Shown: positions 7,615 to 16,636, counted from the stretch's first letter. The stretch: DNA of 64,000 bases from Allokutzneria sp. A3M-2-11 16 (GCF_024213555.1 NZ_JANAVO010000010.1:158192-222191); one strand, 5' to 3'. Numbers and translations: made by a program. Notes: a model not told the origin generated them from the letters alone.

Positions 7615-10600
7615 GTGACCACCGAGTTGACCTTGTTGCCGCGCGTGGCCTACCGCGACCACGAGATCACCGGGCCGCGGTTGCGGGGGCTGCTGGCGCT
7701 GCTCGCCGCGGACCTGCGCACGGGGTGCAGCACGGGGAGGCTGATCGAGGGCCTGTGGCCGGACGCGCTGCCGGAGAACCCCACGAAAGCCTTGCAGGTA
7801 CTGGTTTCCCGCGTGCGTTCGCAGCTCCGGCCGGACCTGGTGGTCAGCACGCCGACGGGCTACCGGCTGGCGCTGGCCGAGGACCAGGTGGACGCCTCCG
7901 CGGTGGTGCTCAGCGCTGCGACGAGCGCCCGGCACGCGCGTGCGGGGGACCACGCGGCAGCGCTGGAGCACGCCGAAGCGGGCCTCGCGCTGTGGCGGGA
8001 CGCCGAGCGCGGGGAGCCGGTGCCGGACGATCCGGTGTCGGCGCTGCGCGCTGAGCGGGCGGGAACCCACCGCGCGTTGAAGCGGGCGCGAGCGCTGGCG
8101 TTGGCGCGGCTCGGCCGAAAGGCTGAGGCGGTCGAACCGCTGGTCACGCTCGTGGAGGAGCTGCCGAAGGACGAGGAGATCCTCACCGAGCTCCTGCGCT
8201 GCGAGCCCGCGCCCGCCGCGCTGGCCCGTTACGACGCCTACCGCCGGGCGCTCCGCGCTGAGCTGGGCGTCGATCCCGGGCCGGAGCTCCAGGCGGTCTA
8301 CCACGCGCTGTTGCGGGGCGAGACGCCCACGGTGCGGCACGGCGTTCCGCACGAACCCAACCCGTTGCTCGGCCGGGACGACGACATCGACGCGGTGCTG
8401 AACCTGCTGCGGACCTCGCGGGTGGCCTCGATCGTCGGCGCGGGAGGGCTGGGCAAGACCAGGCTGGCGCACGCGGTCGGCATGCAGGCGGAGCAGCGCG
8501 CGGTGTACTTCGTCGCGCTCGCCGGTCTGCCCGCGGAGGGCGAGGTGGTGCGTGCGGTCGCCTCGGCGCTCGGGCTGCGCGAGTCCGCCCAGTCCGATCT
8601 CGTCCCGGGGATCGCCCGCCTGGTCGGCTCCGAGTCCGTGCTGCTGGTGCTGGACAACTGCGAGCACGTGATCCACGGCGTCGCGGAGCTGGTGCGGGCG
8701 TTGGTGTCGATGACGGCGAACCTGCGGGTGCTCACCACGAGCCGCGCTCCGCTCGGGCTGTCGTCGGAGTCGGTGTACCTGCTGCCGGAACTGGGACTGC
8801 CCACGTCCGTGGAGCTGTTCGGCCAGCGCGCGCGGGCGGCCCGGCCCGACGTGGACCTGCCGGTGGGCGTGGTGGAGGCGCTGTGCGGTCAGCTCGACGG
8901 CCTCCCGCTCGCGGTGGAGCTGGCCGCGGCGCGGGTGCGGGCGATGTCGGTCACGGAGATCACCAGCCGGCTCCAGGACCGGTTCGCGCTGCTCCGCGGC
9001 CGGGCGAGGGACGTGCCACAGCGGCACCGCACGCTGCACGCGGTGGTCGACTGGAGCTGGGCGCTGCTCGACGCGGCCGGGCAGGCGGCGATGCGGGCGC
9101 TGTCGGTGTTCCCCGGCGGGTTCTCGGTCGAGGCGGCCGAGCGGCTGGTGGGCGCGGAGGACGCGCTGGAGCTGCTGGAGTCGCTGGTCGACCAGTCGCT
9201 GATCAAGGTCGCGGACACGTCGACCGGCACCCGCTTCCGGATGCTGGAGACCGTCAGGGAGTTCGCGGCCGCGCGCAGGGAGGCCGCGGGCGACTCCGCC
9301 AGGGTTGAAGAGGATTTCCTCTCCTGGGCAAGGGAATTCGGTGTGGAGCACTACGACCTGGTGTTCGGCGGGCCGACGCGGGAGGCCGTCGGGCGGGTCC
9401 GGGCGGAGCAGGACAACCTGGTGCTGGCGCTGCGCACGGGGGTGCGCCGCGGCGACGGGACGGTGGTGGCCGCGGTCTCGGCGACGCTGGGCGGGATGTG
9501 GGTGATCGAGTCGAACTACGCGCAGCTGGCGCTGATCACCCGCGAGGTCGCCGACGTGCTGTACCGCTTCCGGCCGGAGCCGGAGCTGGTCGAGCCGACC
9601 AGGGTGACGGCGGTGCTGACAACGACGACGACGTTCATGGTGATCGGACCGCGCGCCACCCGTTCCTACGCGGTGCTGCGCCGCCTGCCGCCGCCGTCCC
9701 CGCGGACCGTGTGCGGGGCGCTGGCGATCGTGCTGTGCGCACGGGACACGGCGGAGCTGGAGGCGATGTGCCTGCACCCGGAACCGTTCGTCGCGGGCAT
9801 GGCCAACGTCGTCGCGGGCTACCTGTGGGAGAACCTGGGTGAGCCGGAGCGCGCGCTGGAGTACACGACACGGGTGCTCGACTGCTTCCGGGACGGGACG
9901 AACCCGCTGCTGATCAGCACCGTGCACGGGCGGCTCAGCGAGCTGTGCCTGCACCTCGAACGCGCCGAGGAGTCCCGGGAGCACTCGCGGGCCGCGGTGC
10001 GGGCGCTGGGTGGGTTCCGGGCGTTCAACACCACGCAGATGCGCCTGGGCCTGGTGCTGACCGACCTCCAGGTGGGCGATGTCGAGTCGGCCGAGCGCGG
10101 CCTCGCGGCGATCACCCCGGACCGGCTGGCCGAGGCGGTCGAGATGATCACCTTCGAGATGGCGGCGCGGGCGGAGGTGCTGCTCGCGCGCGGCGAGGTC
10201 GAGCTGGGGCTGCGCCAATGGCGGCGGGTCGCCGAACGGGTGGTGCTGGGCGACGACGAGAGCCCCGTCGCGGGCACCGACCAGCTGGGCGTCAACCCAT
10301 GGCACGTCGAGGTGCACGGGGTGACCGTGGTCGCGCACGCGCGGCACGGCCGGACGGACCTGGTCGCGGGCATCGTCGAGAGCCTGCCGGACAGCCTCGC
10401 CGCGCTGCTGGCGGGCGAGCCGTTGCGGACCCCGTCGGTGCTGATGGTCCGCCCGCTCTGCGGCACGCTCCTGGTCGCGATGGGCATGGCGGACATCGCC
10501 AGGGGAGACGCGTCGGGGGTGCGGCTGATCGCGCTCGGGGAGTGCTTCCGGTTCCAGCGGGCGTTCCAGCCCACCATGTCGTCGGCGGCGATCCGCGCGG

Positions 10601-10719
10601 CCGCCGAGCACGCGGACGGGCCGGCGTACGCCGACGCGGTGTCGGAGTACGCCGGCCGGAGCCCGGACGAGCTGTGCCGGGACGCCCTCGACGTCCTGCG
10701 CGTGCGGGCTAGGCGGTGA
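7615..10719 (+). CDS. AfsR/SARP-family regulator with NB-ARC ATPase and TPR-like C-terminus
   Basis: A 1034-aa regulator starting at GTG 7615. Residues 1-85 form an OmpR/SARP-type winged helix (GPRLRGLLALLAADL, LIEGLWPDALP, VSTPTGYRL). About 90-235 is the bacterial transcriptional activator domain. NB-ARC/AAA ATPase motifs follow: Walker A GAGGLGKT at about 275-282 and Walker B VLLVLDNCEH at about 342-351. The rest is helical and TPR-like. SARPs bind direct repeats with an 11-bp pitch in target promoters. It converges on the P450/ABC operon and overlaps the P450 gene by 11 bases. An 11-bp tandem repeat ahead of that operon (13709-13730) is a plausible target. Confidence 0.92.
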   Translation: MTTELTLLPRVAYRDHEITGPRLRGLLALLAADLRTGCSTGRLIEGLWPDALPENPTKALQVLVSRVRSQLRPDLVVSTPTGYRLALAEDQVDASAVVLSAATSARHARAGDHAAALEHAEAGLALWRDAERGEPVPDDPVSALRAERAGTHRALKRARALALARLGRKAEAVEPLVTLVEELPKDEEILTELLRCEPAPAALARYDAYRRALRAELGVDPGPELQAVYHALLRGETPTVRHGVPHEPNPLLGRDDDIDAVLNLLRTSRVASIVGAGGLGKTRLAHAVGMQAEQRAVYFVALAGLPAEGEVVRAVASALGLRESAQSDLVPGIARLVGSESVLLVLDNCEHVIHGVAELVRALVSMTANLRVLTTSRAPLGLSSESVYLLPELGLPTSVELFGQRARAARPDVDLPVGVVEALCGQLDGLPLAVELAAARVRAMSVTEITSRLQDRFALLRGRARDVPQRHRTLHAVVDWSWALLDAAGQAAMRALSVFPGGFSVEAAERLVGAEDALELLESLVDQSLIKVADTSTGTRFRMLETVREFAAARREAAGDSARVEEDFLSWAREFGVEHYDLVFGGPTREAVGRVRAEQDNLVLALRTGVRRGDGTVVAAVSATLGGMWVIESNYAQLALITREVADVLYRFRPEPELVEPTRVTAVLTTTTTFMVIGPRATRSYAVLRRLPPPSPRTVCGALAIVLCARDTAELEAMCLHPEPFVAGMANVVAGYLWENLGEPERALEYTTRVLDCFRDGTNPLLISTVHGRLSELCLHLERAEESREHSRAAVRALGGFRAFNTTQMRLGLVLTDLQVGDVESAERGLAAITPDRLAEAVEMITFEMAARAEVLLARGEVELGLRQWRRVAERVVLGDDESPVAGTDQLGVNPWHVEVHGVTVVAHARHGRTDLVAGIVESLPDSLAALLAGEPLRTPSVLMVRPLCGTLLVAMGMADIARGDASGVRLIALGECFRFQRAFQPTMSSAAIRAAAEHADGPAYADAVSEYAGRSPDELCRDALDVLRVRARR

Positions 10720-11905
10720 CGCGCAGCGGCAGCGAGCTGACGCCGGTCATGAAGGGCGAGTCCATGAACTTCGGCGGGTTCGCCGGGATCGTCCGCAGCA
10801 CCGGGAACCGGTCCAGCATCAGGTTCACCGCGACGCGGCCCTCCAGCCGCGCCAGCGGGGCACCGAGGCAGAAGTGCACGCCGCGACCGAAGGCGATGTG
10901 CGGGTTGGGGTCCCGGCCCGCGTCGAACTCGTCGGGCCGGTCGAACTGCCTCGGGTCCCGGTTCGCCGCGCCGAGCAGCGGGTTCACCATCTGACCACGG
11001 GGGATGAGCTTTCCGCCCAGCTCGACGTCGGTTGCGGTGACGCGTGCGGTCGCCGCGAACGGGCTGAGCATCCGCAGCGACTCCTCGATGGCAGTCGGCA
11101 CCAGGGAGCGGTCCGCGCGCACCCGCTCGGCCTGCTCGGGGAAGGTGTCCAGGCACAGGATCGTGTTGCCCAGCAGCATGGTCGTGGTGATGTGCCCGGC
11201 GACCAGCAGCAGCCCGGCGAAGTTCACGATCTCCGTGTCGTTGAGCCGCTCTCCGTCGACCTCGGCCTGGACCAGCTTGGTGAGCAGGTCCTCCCTGGGC
11301 GCGCGCCTGCGCTCGGCCGCGTGCGCGGTGAGGTAGTCGCTCATCGGCTTGAGGGCGTTCAGCTGCGCCTCGAGGTCCTCGCGCAGTTGGTCGTCGCCGT
11401 CGGCGAGGGAGAGCTCCGCCTGGTCCTGGAACATCGTGTCGACCCACGTGCGGAACAGGTCCCGGTCGCTCGCGGGCACACCCAGCAGTTCGGCGATGAC
11501 GATCACCGGAAGCGGGTAGGCGAGCGCGGAGACCAGTTCGATCTCGTCCTGGTCCGCCACCTCGTCCAGCAGCTCCACGGTCACCCCGGCGATCCTCGGT
11601 TCCAGGTCGGCGACGATCTTCGGGGTGAAAGCGTTGCTGACCAGCCTGCGCAGCTTGCGGTGGTCCAGCCCGTCCATCTGGACCAGGTTGCCCTCGTTGA
11701 AGGACATGTCCGTGCCTTCCGGGAAGGCCGCGGAGAGGTCGGACTGGAACGTCGTGGGGTCGTTGAGCACGGCGAGCGTCTCGGGGTAGCCGTGGACGGT
11801 CCACATCCCCCGCTCCTCGTAGTACTCCACCTGGTGCTCGGCGGTCCCGCCGCGCAGCCAGTAGTGGTTCTCGTGGATGCCCCAGGTGTCCGCGGGGAAA
11901 GTCAT
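10709..11905 (-). CDS. Cytochrome P450 with altered I-helix motif
   Basis: A 398-aa soluble class-I bacterial P450. The heme-ligand loop is FGRGVHFCLG with Cys346; the K-helix ExxR is E275-R278; the I-helix reads VAGHITTT at 235-242. In most P450s the residue before the conserved Thr is Asp or Glu, which helps proton delivery; here it is Ile239 (codon ATC), so oxygen activation may differ. AAGGA lies eight bases before the ATG. It follows the ABC permease by 23 bases and belongs to the same operon, suggesting tailoring of the exported compound. The substrate is unknown. Confidence 0.95.
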   Translation of the reverse strand: MTFPADTWGIHENHYWLRGGTAEHQVEYYEERGMWTVHGYPETLAVLNDPTTFQSDLSAAFPEGTDMSFNEGNLVQMDGLDHRKLRRLVSNAFTPKIVADLEPRIAGVTVELLDEVADQDEIELVSALAYPLPVIVIAELLGVPASDRDLFRTWVDTMFQDQAELSLADGDDQLREDLEAQLNALKPMSDYLTAHAAERRRAPREDLLTKLVQAEVDGERLNDTEIVNFAGLLLVAGHITTTMLLGNTILCLDTFPEQAERVRADRSLVPTAIEESLRMLSPFAATARVTATDVELGGKLIPRGQMVNPLLGAANRDPRQFDRPDEFDAGRDPNPHIAFGRGVHFCLGAPLARLEGRVAVNLMLDRFPVLRTIPANPPKFMDSPFMTGVSSLPLRVTA

Positions 11906-11928
11906 GGTGGGAAGTCCTTTCTGCGAAG

Positions 11929-12711
11929 TCAGCGGGCTACGGCGCGGGAGAAGGCCCTGCGCGCCCAGAGAAATCCGATGAGCGCGATCAGCGCGCACCA
12001 GCCGAGGGCGAGCGCCCCGGTGCCGCCGACGAGCGGCGTGCCCATCAGCAGCCCGCGCAGCGTCTCGATGATCGGCGTGAACGGCTGGTGCTCGGCGAAC
12101 CAGCGGACCGCGCCGGGCATCCGCTCCGGTGGCACGAAACCGCTGCCAAGCATGGGCAGGAACATCAGCGGCATCGGCGCGTTGCTCGCCGACTCCGGCC
12201 CCTTGGACACCAGGCCGAACGCGGCGGCCAGCCAGGTCATCGCGAAGGTCATCGCCAGCAGCAGGCCGAACGCGCCGAGCCAGTCCAGCGGGCCCGCGGT
12301 GGGCCGGAAACCCATCAGCAGAGCCACTCCGACGACGAGCGCGATGCTCACCATGGTCTGGATCACGCCGCCGATCACGTGTCCGGTGAGGACGGACGAC
12401 CGGGAGATCGCCATGGTGCGGAAGCGGTTCACGATGCCTTCGGTCATGTCCACCGAGACCGACACGGCCGTCGCGACGCTGCCCGAGGTCGCGGCCATCA
12501 GGATGATTCCCGGTGCCACGTAGTCGACATAACTGCCGATGTAGCTCGCGCCGCCGATGCCGGTGCCCAGCGCTCCGCCGAAGACCCCGACGAACAACAG
12601 CAGCATCAGCACCGGCATGGCGACCGTGCTGATCGTCATCGACGGGTAGCGGCGCGCGTGCAACAGGTTGCGGCGCAACATTGTGACGCTGTCATGTATC
12701 GAGTCACGCAC
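11929..12711 (-). CDS. ABC-2 type exporter permease (DrrB-like)
   Basis: A 260-aa ABC-2 membrane protein with about six hydrophobic segments. The family signature region is MTEGIVNRFRTMAISRSSVLTGH, here seen as EGIVNRFRTMAISR near residue 90-103, followed by GHVIGG. Its start overlaps the ATPase stop by eight bases. Together they form a daunorubicin-resistance-type exporter. Co-transcription with a P450 suggests efflux of a small hydrophobic compound. Confidence 0.93.
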   Translation of the reverse strand: MRDSIHDSVTMLRRNLLHARRYPSMTISTVAMPVLMLLLFVGVFGGALGTGIGGASYIGSYVDYVAPGIILMAATSGSVATAVSVSVDMTEGIVNRFRTMAISRSSVLTGHVIGGVIQTMVSIALVVGVALLMGFRPTAGPLDWLGAFGLLLAMTFAMTWLAAAFGLVSKGPESASNAPMPLMFLPMLGSGFVPPERMPGAVRWFAEHQPFTPIIETLRGLLMGTPLVGGTGALALGWCALIALIGFLWARRAFSRAVAR

Positions 12712-13654
12712 TGAGCACCTCCCGCTTGGAGTCGGTCAGTGCGAAGAACACGTCGTTGAGGTCCGGGGTGTTCACGGAGAACTCCTCGGCCTCCACCCCG
12801 GCGTCGTCGAGCTCGTCCAGCAGCATCCGCAGCGACCTGACGCGGCAGTCGCTCGGCACGCGCAGGCTGAGCCCGTCCTCGCCGCGCACGGAGTGCCCGA
12901 GCAGGCGCATGGCGGCGAGCAGGGCGTGCTCATCGGCGAACCGGAGCCGCACGTGCCCGCCGGGGATCAGCCGCTTCAGCTCGTCCGGGCCGCCCTCGGC
13001 GGCCAGCTTCCCGTTGTGCAGCACGGCGATCCGGTTGGCGAGCTGATCGGCCTCCTCCAGGTACTGGGTGGTGAGGAAGATCGTCACGCCGGAGTCCGCC
13101 AGTTCGCGGATGATCTCCCACATGGTCTGCCTGCTGCGCGGGTCCAGCCCGGTGGTCGGCTCGTCAAGGAAGATCAACTGCGGGCTGCCGACCAGCGTCA
13201 TCGCCAGGTCCAGCCGCCGCCGCATCCCGCCGGAGTAGGTGGCGGGCAACCGTTTCGCGGCCTCCACCAGGTCGAAGCGCTCCAGCAGCTCCGCGGTGCG
13301 CCGCCGCCCCCGCGCCCGGTCGAGGTGGTGCAGGTCGGCCATCAGCAGCAGGTTCTCCTCGCCGGTGAGGAGCCGGTCCACCGCCGCGAACTGCCCGGTG
13401 ACACCGATCGCGGTGCGGACCGCGTCGGGCGCTCGGCCGAGATCGTGACCCTCGACCCGCGCCGTTCCCCCATCGGGACGGATCAGCGTGGACAGGATCT
13501 GCACCGTGGTGGTCTTGCCCGCGCCGTTCGGGCCGAGCAGGGAGAAGATCGTCCCGGCGCGCACGGTCAGGTCGATGCCGTCGAGCACGACCTTGTCGCC
13601 GTAGGACTTGCGCAGTCTCTTCGCGGCGATGGAGATCTCGGGTGTTGAGGACAT
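12704..13654 (-). CDS. ABC transporter ATP-binding protein (DrrA-like)
   Basis: A 316-aa ATPase. Walker A is GPNGAGKTTT, the signature is YSGGMRRRLDLA, Walker B is LIFLDEPTTGLD and the switch His follows in FLTTQYLEEAD (the His position is Gln here, as in many DrrA proteins). A ~80-residue C-terminal extension is typical of this subgroup. GAGGGGGG precedes ATG 13654. It is the first gene of the ABC-ABC-P450 operon. Its promoter region holds two tandem 11-bp repeats. Confidence 0.94.
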   Translation of the reverse strand: MSSTPEISIAAKRLRKSYGDKVVLDGIDLTVRAGTIFSLLGPNGAGKTTTVQILSTLIRPDGGTARVEGHDLGRAPDAVRTAIGVTGQFAAVDRLLTGEENLLLMADLHHLDRARGRRRTAELLERFDLVEAAKRLPATYSGGMRRRLDLAMTLVGSPQLIFLDEPTTGLDPRSRQTMWEIIRELADSGVTIFLTTQYLEEADQLANRIAVLHNGKLAAEGGPDELKRLIPGGHVRLRFADEHALLAAMRLLGHSVRGEDGLSLRVPSDCRVRSLRMLLDELDDAGVEAEEFSVNTPDLNDVFFALTDSKREVLSA

Positions 13655-13708
13655 ACCCCCCTCGTTTCCTTGGCTGTGCCGAGGAGGGTGCGTGCCGTGG
13701 GCTTTATC

Positions 13709-13730
13709 GCGGTTTCAGCGCGGTTTCAGC
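13709..13730 (-). promoter_or_regulatory. Tandem 11-bp direct repeat, candidate SARP operator
   Basis: On the minus strand GCTGAAACCGC is repeated twice without a gap, 55-76 bases upstream of the ABC ATPase start. An 11-bp pitch is what SARP regulators recognise. The AfsR-like gene lies at the other end of the operon. The usual spacing to a good -10 hexamer is not obvious, and the repeat overlaps the stop of the small secreted-protein gene. Confidence 0.4.
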
Positions 13731-13920
13731 CGCCTTCGCCGAGTGTCAGGACGCAGTGACCGCGCAGGGTCGCGGTGCTGGCGGCACCGTTGACGGTGAC
13801 CTCCACCTGCCCGTTCAGCGCGGGTGCGGTGTCGAGTTGGGCGTTCTCGGGCGCTGCCCCGCCACCGGTGGCGAGCAGCACCGACGCGGCGAGGGCCGCC
13901 AGCCGGGGAGACTTCGTCAT
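13726..13920 (-). CDS. Small secreted protein
   Basis: A 64-aa product with a signal-peptide-like N-terminus (residues 1-23) and a short mature part containing a single Cys. No family was recognised and the ribosome-binding site is weak. It sits between the VOC gene and the ABC/P450 operon on the same strand. It could be a real exported peptide or a remnant of a longer gene. Confidence 0.4.
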   Translation of the reverse strand: MTKSPRLAALAASVLLATGGGAAPENAQLDTAPALNGQVEVTVNGAASTATLRGHCVLTLGEGG

Positions 13921-13959
13921 GGGGGTGACGGTAGGACCCGGCGGGCGGGACCCCTCCCG

Positions 13960-14385
13960 CTAGCGGGCCTGGCTCAGGCTGAACCAGTTGCCGGAGTCGT
14001 CGCGGAAGATCGCCTCAACGCCGTACGGGCGCTCGGCGGGCTCCTGGAGGAACACCACGCCGCGCGCGGACAGCTCCTCGAAGGTCTTGCGGCAGTCGTC
14101 GGTGTTGAGCACCGCCGCGCCGAGCGCGCCCTTGGCGACGAGGTCCCTGATCTGCGCCGCGGTGGAGTCGTCGTGGCCCATGCCGCAGTCGGCCAGGATG
14201 ATCTCCACCTCGGGCTGGTCGGTCGGGCCCACGGTGAGCCAGCGGAAGCCCTGCCCCGCGCCCTCGAACCCGTCGCCCATGGTGACGTCGGAGCGGACCT
14301 CCATGCCCAGCTTCTCGGTGTAGAACTCCTTGGCCCGGTCCTGGTCGAGCACGAAGACGCAGACGTGGGACACGCGGTTGATCAT
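13960..14385 (-). CDS. VOC (glyoxalase/bleomycin-resistance fold) family protein
   Basis: A 141-aa vicinal-oxygen-chelate protein with two beta-alpha-beta-beta-beta modules. The first begins VSHVCVFVLDQDRAKEFYTEKLGM; part of this, SHVCVFVLD, holds the first metal-ligand position. The second ends with GVEAIFRDDSGNWFSL, where Glu is the usual last ligand. Function may be metal-dependent lyase, dioxygenase or drug binding. It is the third gene of the tannase-AraC-VOC operon. Confidence 0.88.
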   Translation of the reverse strand: MINRVSHVCVFVLDQDRAKEFYTEKLGMEVRSDVTMGDGFEGAGQGFRWLTVGPTDQPEVEIILADCGMGHDDSTAAQIRDLVAKGALGAAVLNTDDCRKTFEELSARGVVFLQEPAERPYGVEAIFRDDSGNWFSLSQAR

Positions 14386-14422
14386 TGGTTCTCCTCGGTG
14401 GGTGAAGCGGTCGCCGCCGAGG

Positions 14423-14848
14423 CTAGGAGGACCCTCCGCCCTCGGGCTTCTCCTGGATTGCTGTCCGGGGCAGCGGCCTGGACCACGCCATCATGAAGCA
14501 GCCGGGGACCATCGGCCCGCCCGCCGTGCGCCGCCGGTACTCGGTCGGGCTGACGCCGACCAGCTCGGTGAACTTCGAGCTGAACGAGCCGAGGCTGGTG
14601 AAGCCGACGAGGTGGCAGATCTCGGTGACGGTCAGGTTGGCCGAGCGCAACAGGTCCTGCGCCCGCTCCACCCGCCGCCGGGTCAGGTACGCGCCGGGCG
14701 GCTCGCCGTAGGCGGCCTTGAACGCGCGGGCGAAGTGGTAGCGGGAGAACCCGGCCTCGGCGGCGAGCGCGTCCAGGTCCAGCGGCTCGGCGAAGTGCCG
14801 GTCCATCAGATCCCGCGCCCGCCTGAGGTGGAACACCGCCGAGGGCAC
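14423..14848 (-). CDS. AraC-family HTH regulator (stand-alone DNA-binding domain)
   Basis: A 141-aa protein starting at GTG 14848, one base after the tannase stop, with GGGGAG ahead of it. It is mostly a double-HTH AraC domain: AAEAGFSRYHFARAF and CHLVGFTSLGSFSSKF. There is no ligand-binding domain. About 40 C-terminal residues extend beyond the HTH. It is likely translationally coupled to the tannase gene and may regulate this operon. Confidence 0.88.
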   Translation of the reverse strand: MPSAVFHLRRARDLMDRHFAEPLDLDALAAEAGFSRYHFARAFKAAYGEPPGAYLTRRRVERAQDLLRSANLTVTEICHLVGFTSLGSFSSKFTELVGVSPTEYRRRTAGGPMVPGCFMMAWSRPLPRTAIQEKPEGGGSS

Positions 14849-14849
14849 G

Positions 14850-16352
14850 TCAGCTCCCCGTGCAGCGGAAGCTGTTGGCGGAGTTGGGATCGCCGTGACC
14901 GTCGTAGACCGGGACCCGCGGATGACGGCACAGGTCGCGGGTGGTCTTGGCGTCCGTGGAGGCCGCGGGCAGCGTGTCCGGGGCACGCCCGCGCTCCACC
15001 CACGCGATCATCGCGGCCATCGGGTCGACCGGCGCGACGCCCACCCCGGCGCCGCAGTGGCCTGCGCCGGGAGCCAGGAACAGCCGGAAGAACTCGTCGG
15101 TGCGGCCCGTGACGCGCTCGACCTCGTGCTTGTAGTCGATCGTGGTGCCAGGGGAGATCTCGGCGTCGGCGAGGCCGTGCCAGAGCAGCACCTTGCCGCC
15201 CTCGTCGCGCAACGCCGACAGGTTGGGCGCGGCGTTGGCCAGCAGGTGGTCGTAGGAACCGGTGGAGGCGGACACCAGCCGCTCGAACCCGGGGTAGTCG
15301 ATCTTCGTGGTGTCCATGCGGGGATCGCGGCCGACGAAGTACCTGATCCAGTTGTCGGCGATGGGCAGCGGCGCGGCCCCGGCGAGCTTCGCGAAGCCCG
15401 CGCCCTTGACCAGGCCCTTCCCGAGCCCGCGCGGCCCGTCCCAGATCCGCCGCACGACCTCCGCGGTGGCGGCGGAAATCGTTGCGCCACAAGGGGTTTT
15501 CGTGCCGATCAGCCGCGCCGGATCGAACCTGCACGCCGCGGGGTCGCCGATCACGCGGTCCGCGACGCCGTCGAGCGGATCGCAGTCGTCGACCGCGGCC
15601 TTGGTGAACGCGTCGAACTCGCACGCGGAGGGGCGGGTGCGCTCCTGGTTCATCACCACCTGCGGCCAGAACTGCGCCAGGGAGAAGCGCGGCAGTTCGA
15701 TCGCGGGCGCCCCGGCCACGATCCCGTCGTAGTCGCGCGGGTGGAGCTGCGCCTCCGCCAGCCCCTGCCGTCCTCCCGTCGAACAGCCGTTCCAGTACGA
15801 GTGAGCGGGCGGGCGCCCGTAGAAGCTCCGCGTCACCGCCTTGCCGACCACGGTCATGTCGTGCACCGACCGCGTGGCGAAGTTCGCCAGCAGTCCCCAG
15901 TTCACCCGGCCCGAGGCGTCCAGCGCCCACGCCGCCGGGCTGACCGGGTTGATCCCGATCCCGCCGTCCGTGGCCACGGCCGCGAACCCGCCCTTGACCG
16001 CGGGCGCGAGACCCTCCGCCGAGAACCCGGTCGCGAACCCGCCGCCCCCGGTGCCCAGGAACCGTCCGGTCCAGCCGCGCAGCGGCAGCCACACCTCGAC
16101 CTTGACCCGCTCGCCCGCGTCCGCGTGGCTGAGCACCACCGTGACCTCGCACCGCGCGGGCACGCCGGTGATCGGCGGGCGCCCGGGGACTCCCGCCTCC
16201 CCGGCCGGGCGCTCGACCCCGGCCACCGACACCACCCTGGCCCCGGGGACCACCGGCGCGGGGACGGCCGCGCACGCGCTCTTCGAGGGGACGGCCGCGG
16301 GGAGTCCCGCGACGAGCAGCAGCGTCACGAGGAGGTGGCAGACCTTCTTCAT
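14850..16352 (-). CDS. Secreted tannase/feruloyl esterase-family hydrolase
   Basis: A 500-aa exported esterase with a Sec signal (residues 1-29). It has the family's triad: Ser191 in GCSTGG, Asp396 in HGLADAEISP and His432 in GAGHCG. Cys190 and Cys433 flank the Ser and His, the CS-D-HC arrangement in which a disulfide joins the triad. Members cleave feruloyl, galloyl or related aromatic esters of plant polymers. It is the first gene of an operon with an AraC regulator and a VOC protein. Confidence 0.92.
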   Translation of the reverse strand: MKKVCHLLVTLLLVAGLPAAVPSKSACAAVPAPVVPGARVVSVAGVERPAGEAGVPGRPPITGVPARCEVTVVLSHADAGERVKVEVWLPLRGWTGRFLGTGGGGFATGFSAEGLAPAVKGGFAAVATDGGIGINPVSPAAWALDASGRVNWGLLANFATRSVHDMTVVGKAVTRSFYGRPPAHSYWNGCSTGGRQGLAEAQLHPRDYDGIVAGAPAIELPRFSLAQFWPQVVMNQERTRPSACEFDAFTKAAVDDCDPLDGVADRVIGDPAACRFDPARLIGTKTPCGATISAATAEVVRRIWDGPRGLGKGLVKGAGFAKLAGAAPLPIADNWIRYFVGRDPRMDTTKIDYPGFERLVSASTGSYDHLLANAAPNLSALRDEGGKVLLWHGLADAEISPGTTIDYKHEVERVTGRTDEFFRLFLAPGAGHCGAGVGVAPVDPMAAMIAWVERGRAPDTLPAASTDAKTTRDLCRHPRVPVYDGHGDPNSANSFRCTGS

Positions 16353-16436
16353 CGCTCTCCATTGAGCCTTGAGGTGACCGCAGCCCCAACGGTAGGCGAA
16401 TCGATGCAGAACGGGCCAATAAGGGATCTTGAAAAC

Positions 16437-16462
16437 ATGATGCCGCCGGTGTCCGGCATCAT
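16437..16462. promoter_or_regulatory. Palindrome in the tannase / 55-aa gene intergenic region
   Basis: Nine-base perfect arms (ATGATGCCG at 16437-16445 and CGGCATCAT at 16454-16462) are separated by eight bases, six bases ahead of the 55-aa gene start. The dyad lies between two divergent genes and could be an operator, or an mRNA hairpin close to the start codon. Confidence 0.5.
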
Positions 16463-16468
16463 GGGGGT

Positions 16469-16636
16469 ATGGCGGAGCGTGGTGAGTCCAAGTTCAGCAA
16501 GCTGCCCGGGCGCGTCCTGCCCCAGGAATGGGTGGAGGCCAAGGACCCCGAGCCGGTGCCGCAGTCGGTGCTCGACGCCGAGGCGAACCGGGAGCAGCGC
16601 GAGGCGATCAACCTGATCGAGCGCGTCGGCTGGTGA
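16469..16636 (+). CDS. Conserved-looking small protein (55 aa)
   Basis: ATG 16469 to TGA 16636 encodes 55 residues. The product is hydrophilic and charged, with the segments SKFSKLPGRVLPQEWVEA and REQREAINLIERVGW. Dense charged helices and a GGGGG just ahead of the start make it a credible gene rather than chance. I recognise the general type of short conserved actinobacterial protein but no function. It overlaps the end of the DUF3817-like gene by 29 bases in convergent orientation. Confidence 0.6.
   Translation: MAERGESKFSKLPGRVLPQEWVEAKDPEPVPQSVLDAEANREQREAINLIERVGW

Noticed and set aside
7507..10611. A 1034-codon open frame opposite the AfsR-like gene
   Set aside because: Long antisense frames are expected opposite high-GC genes; the translation is Arg/His/Gln-rich without domains, while the plus strand has clear SARP and NB-ARC motifs.
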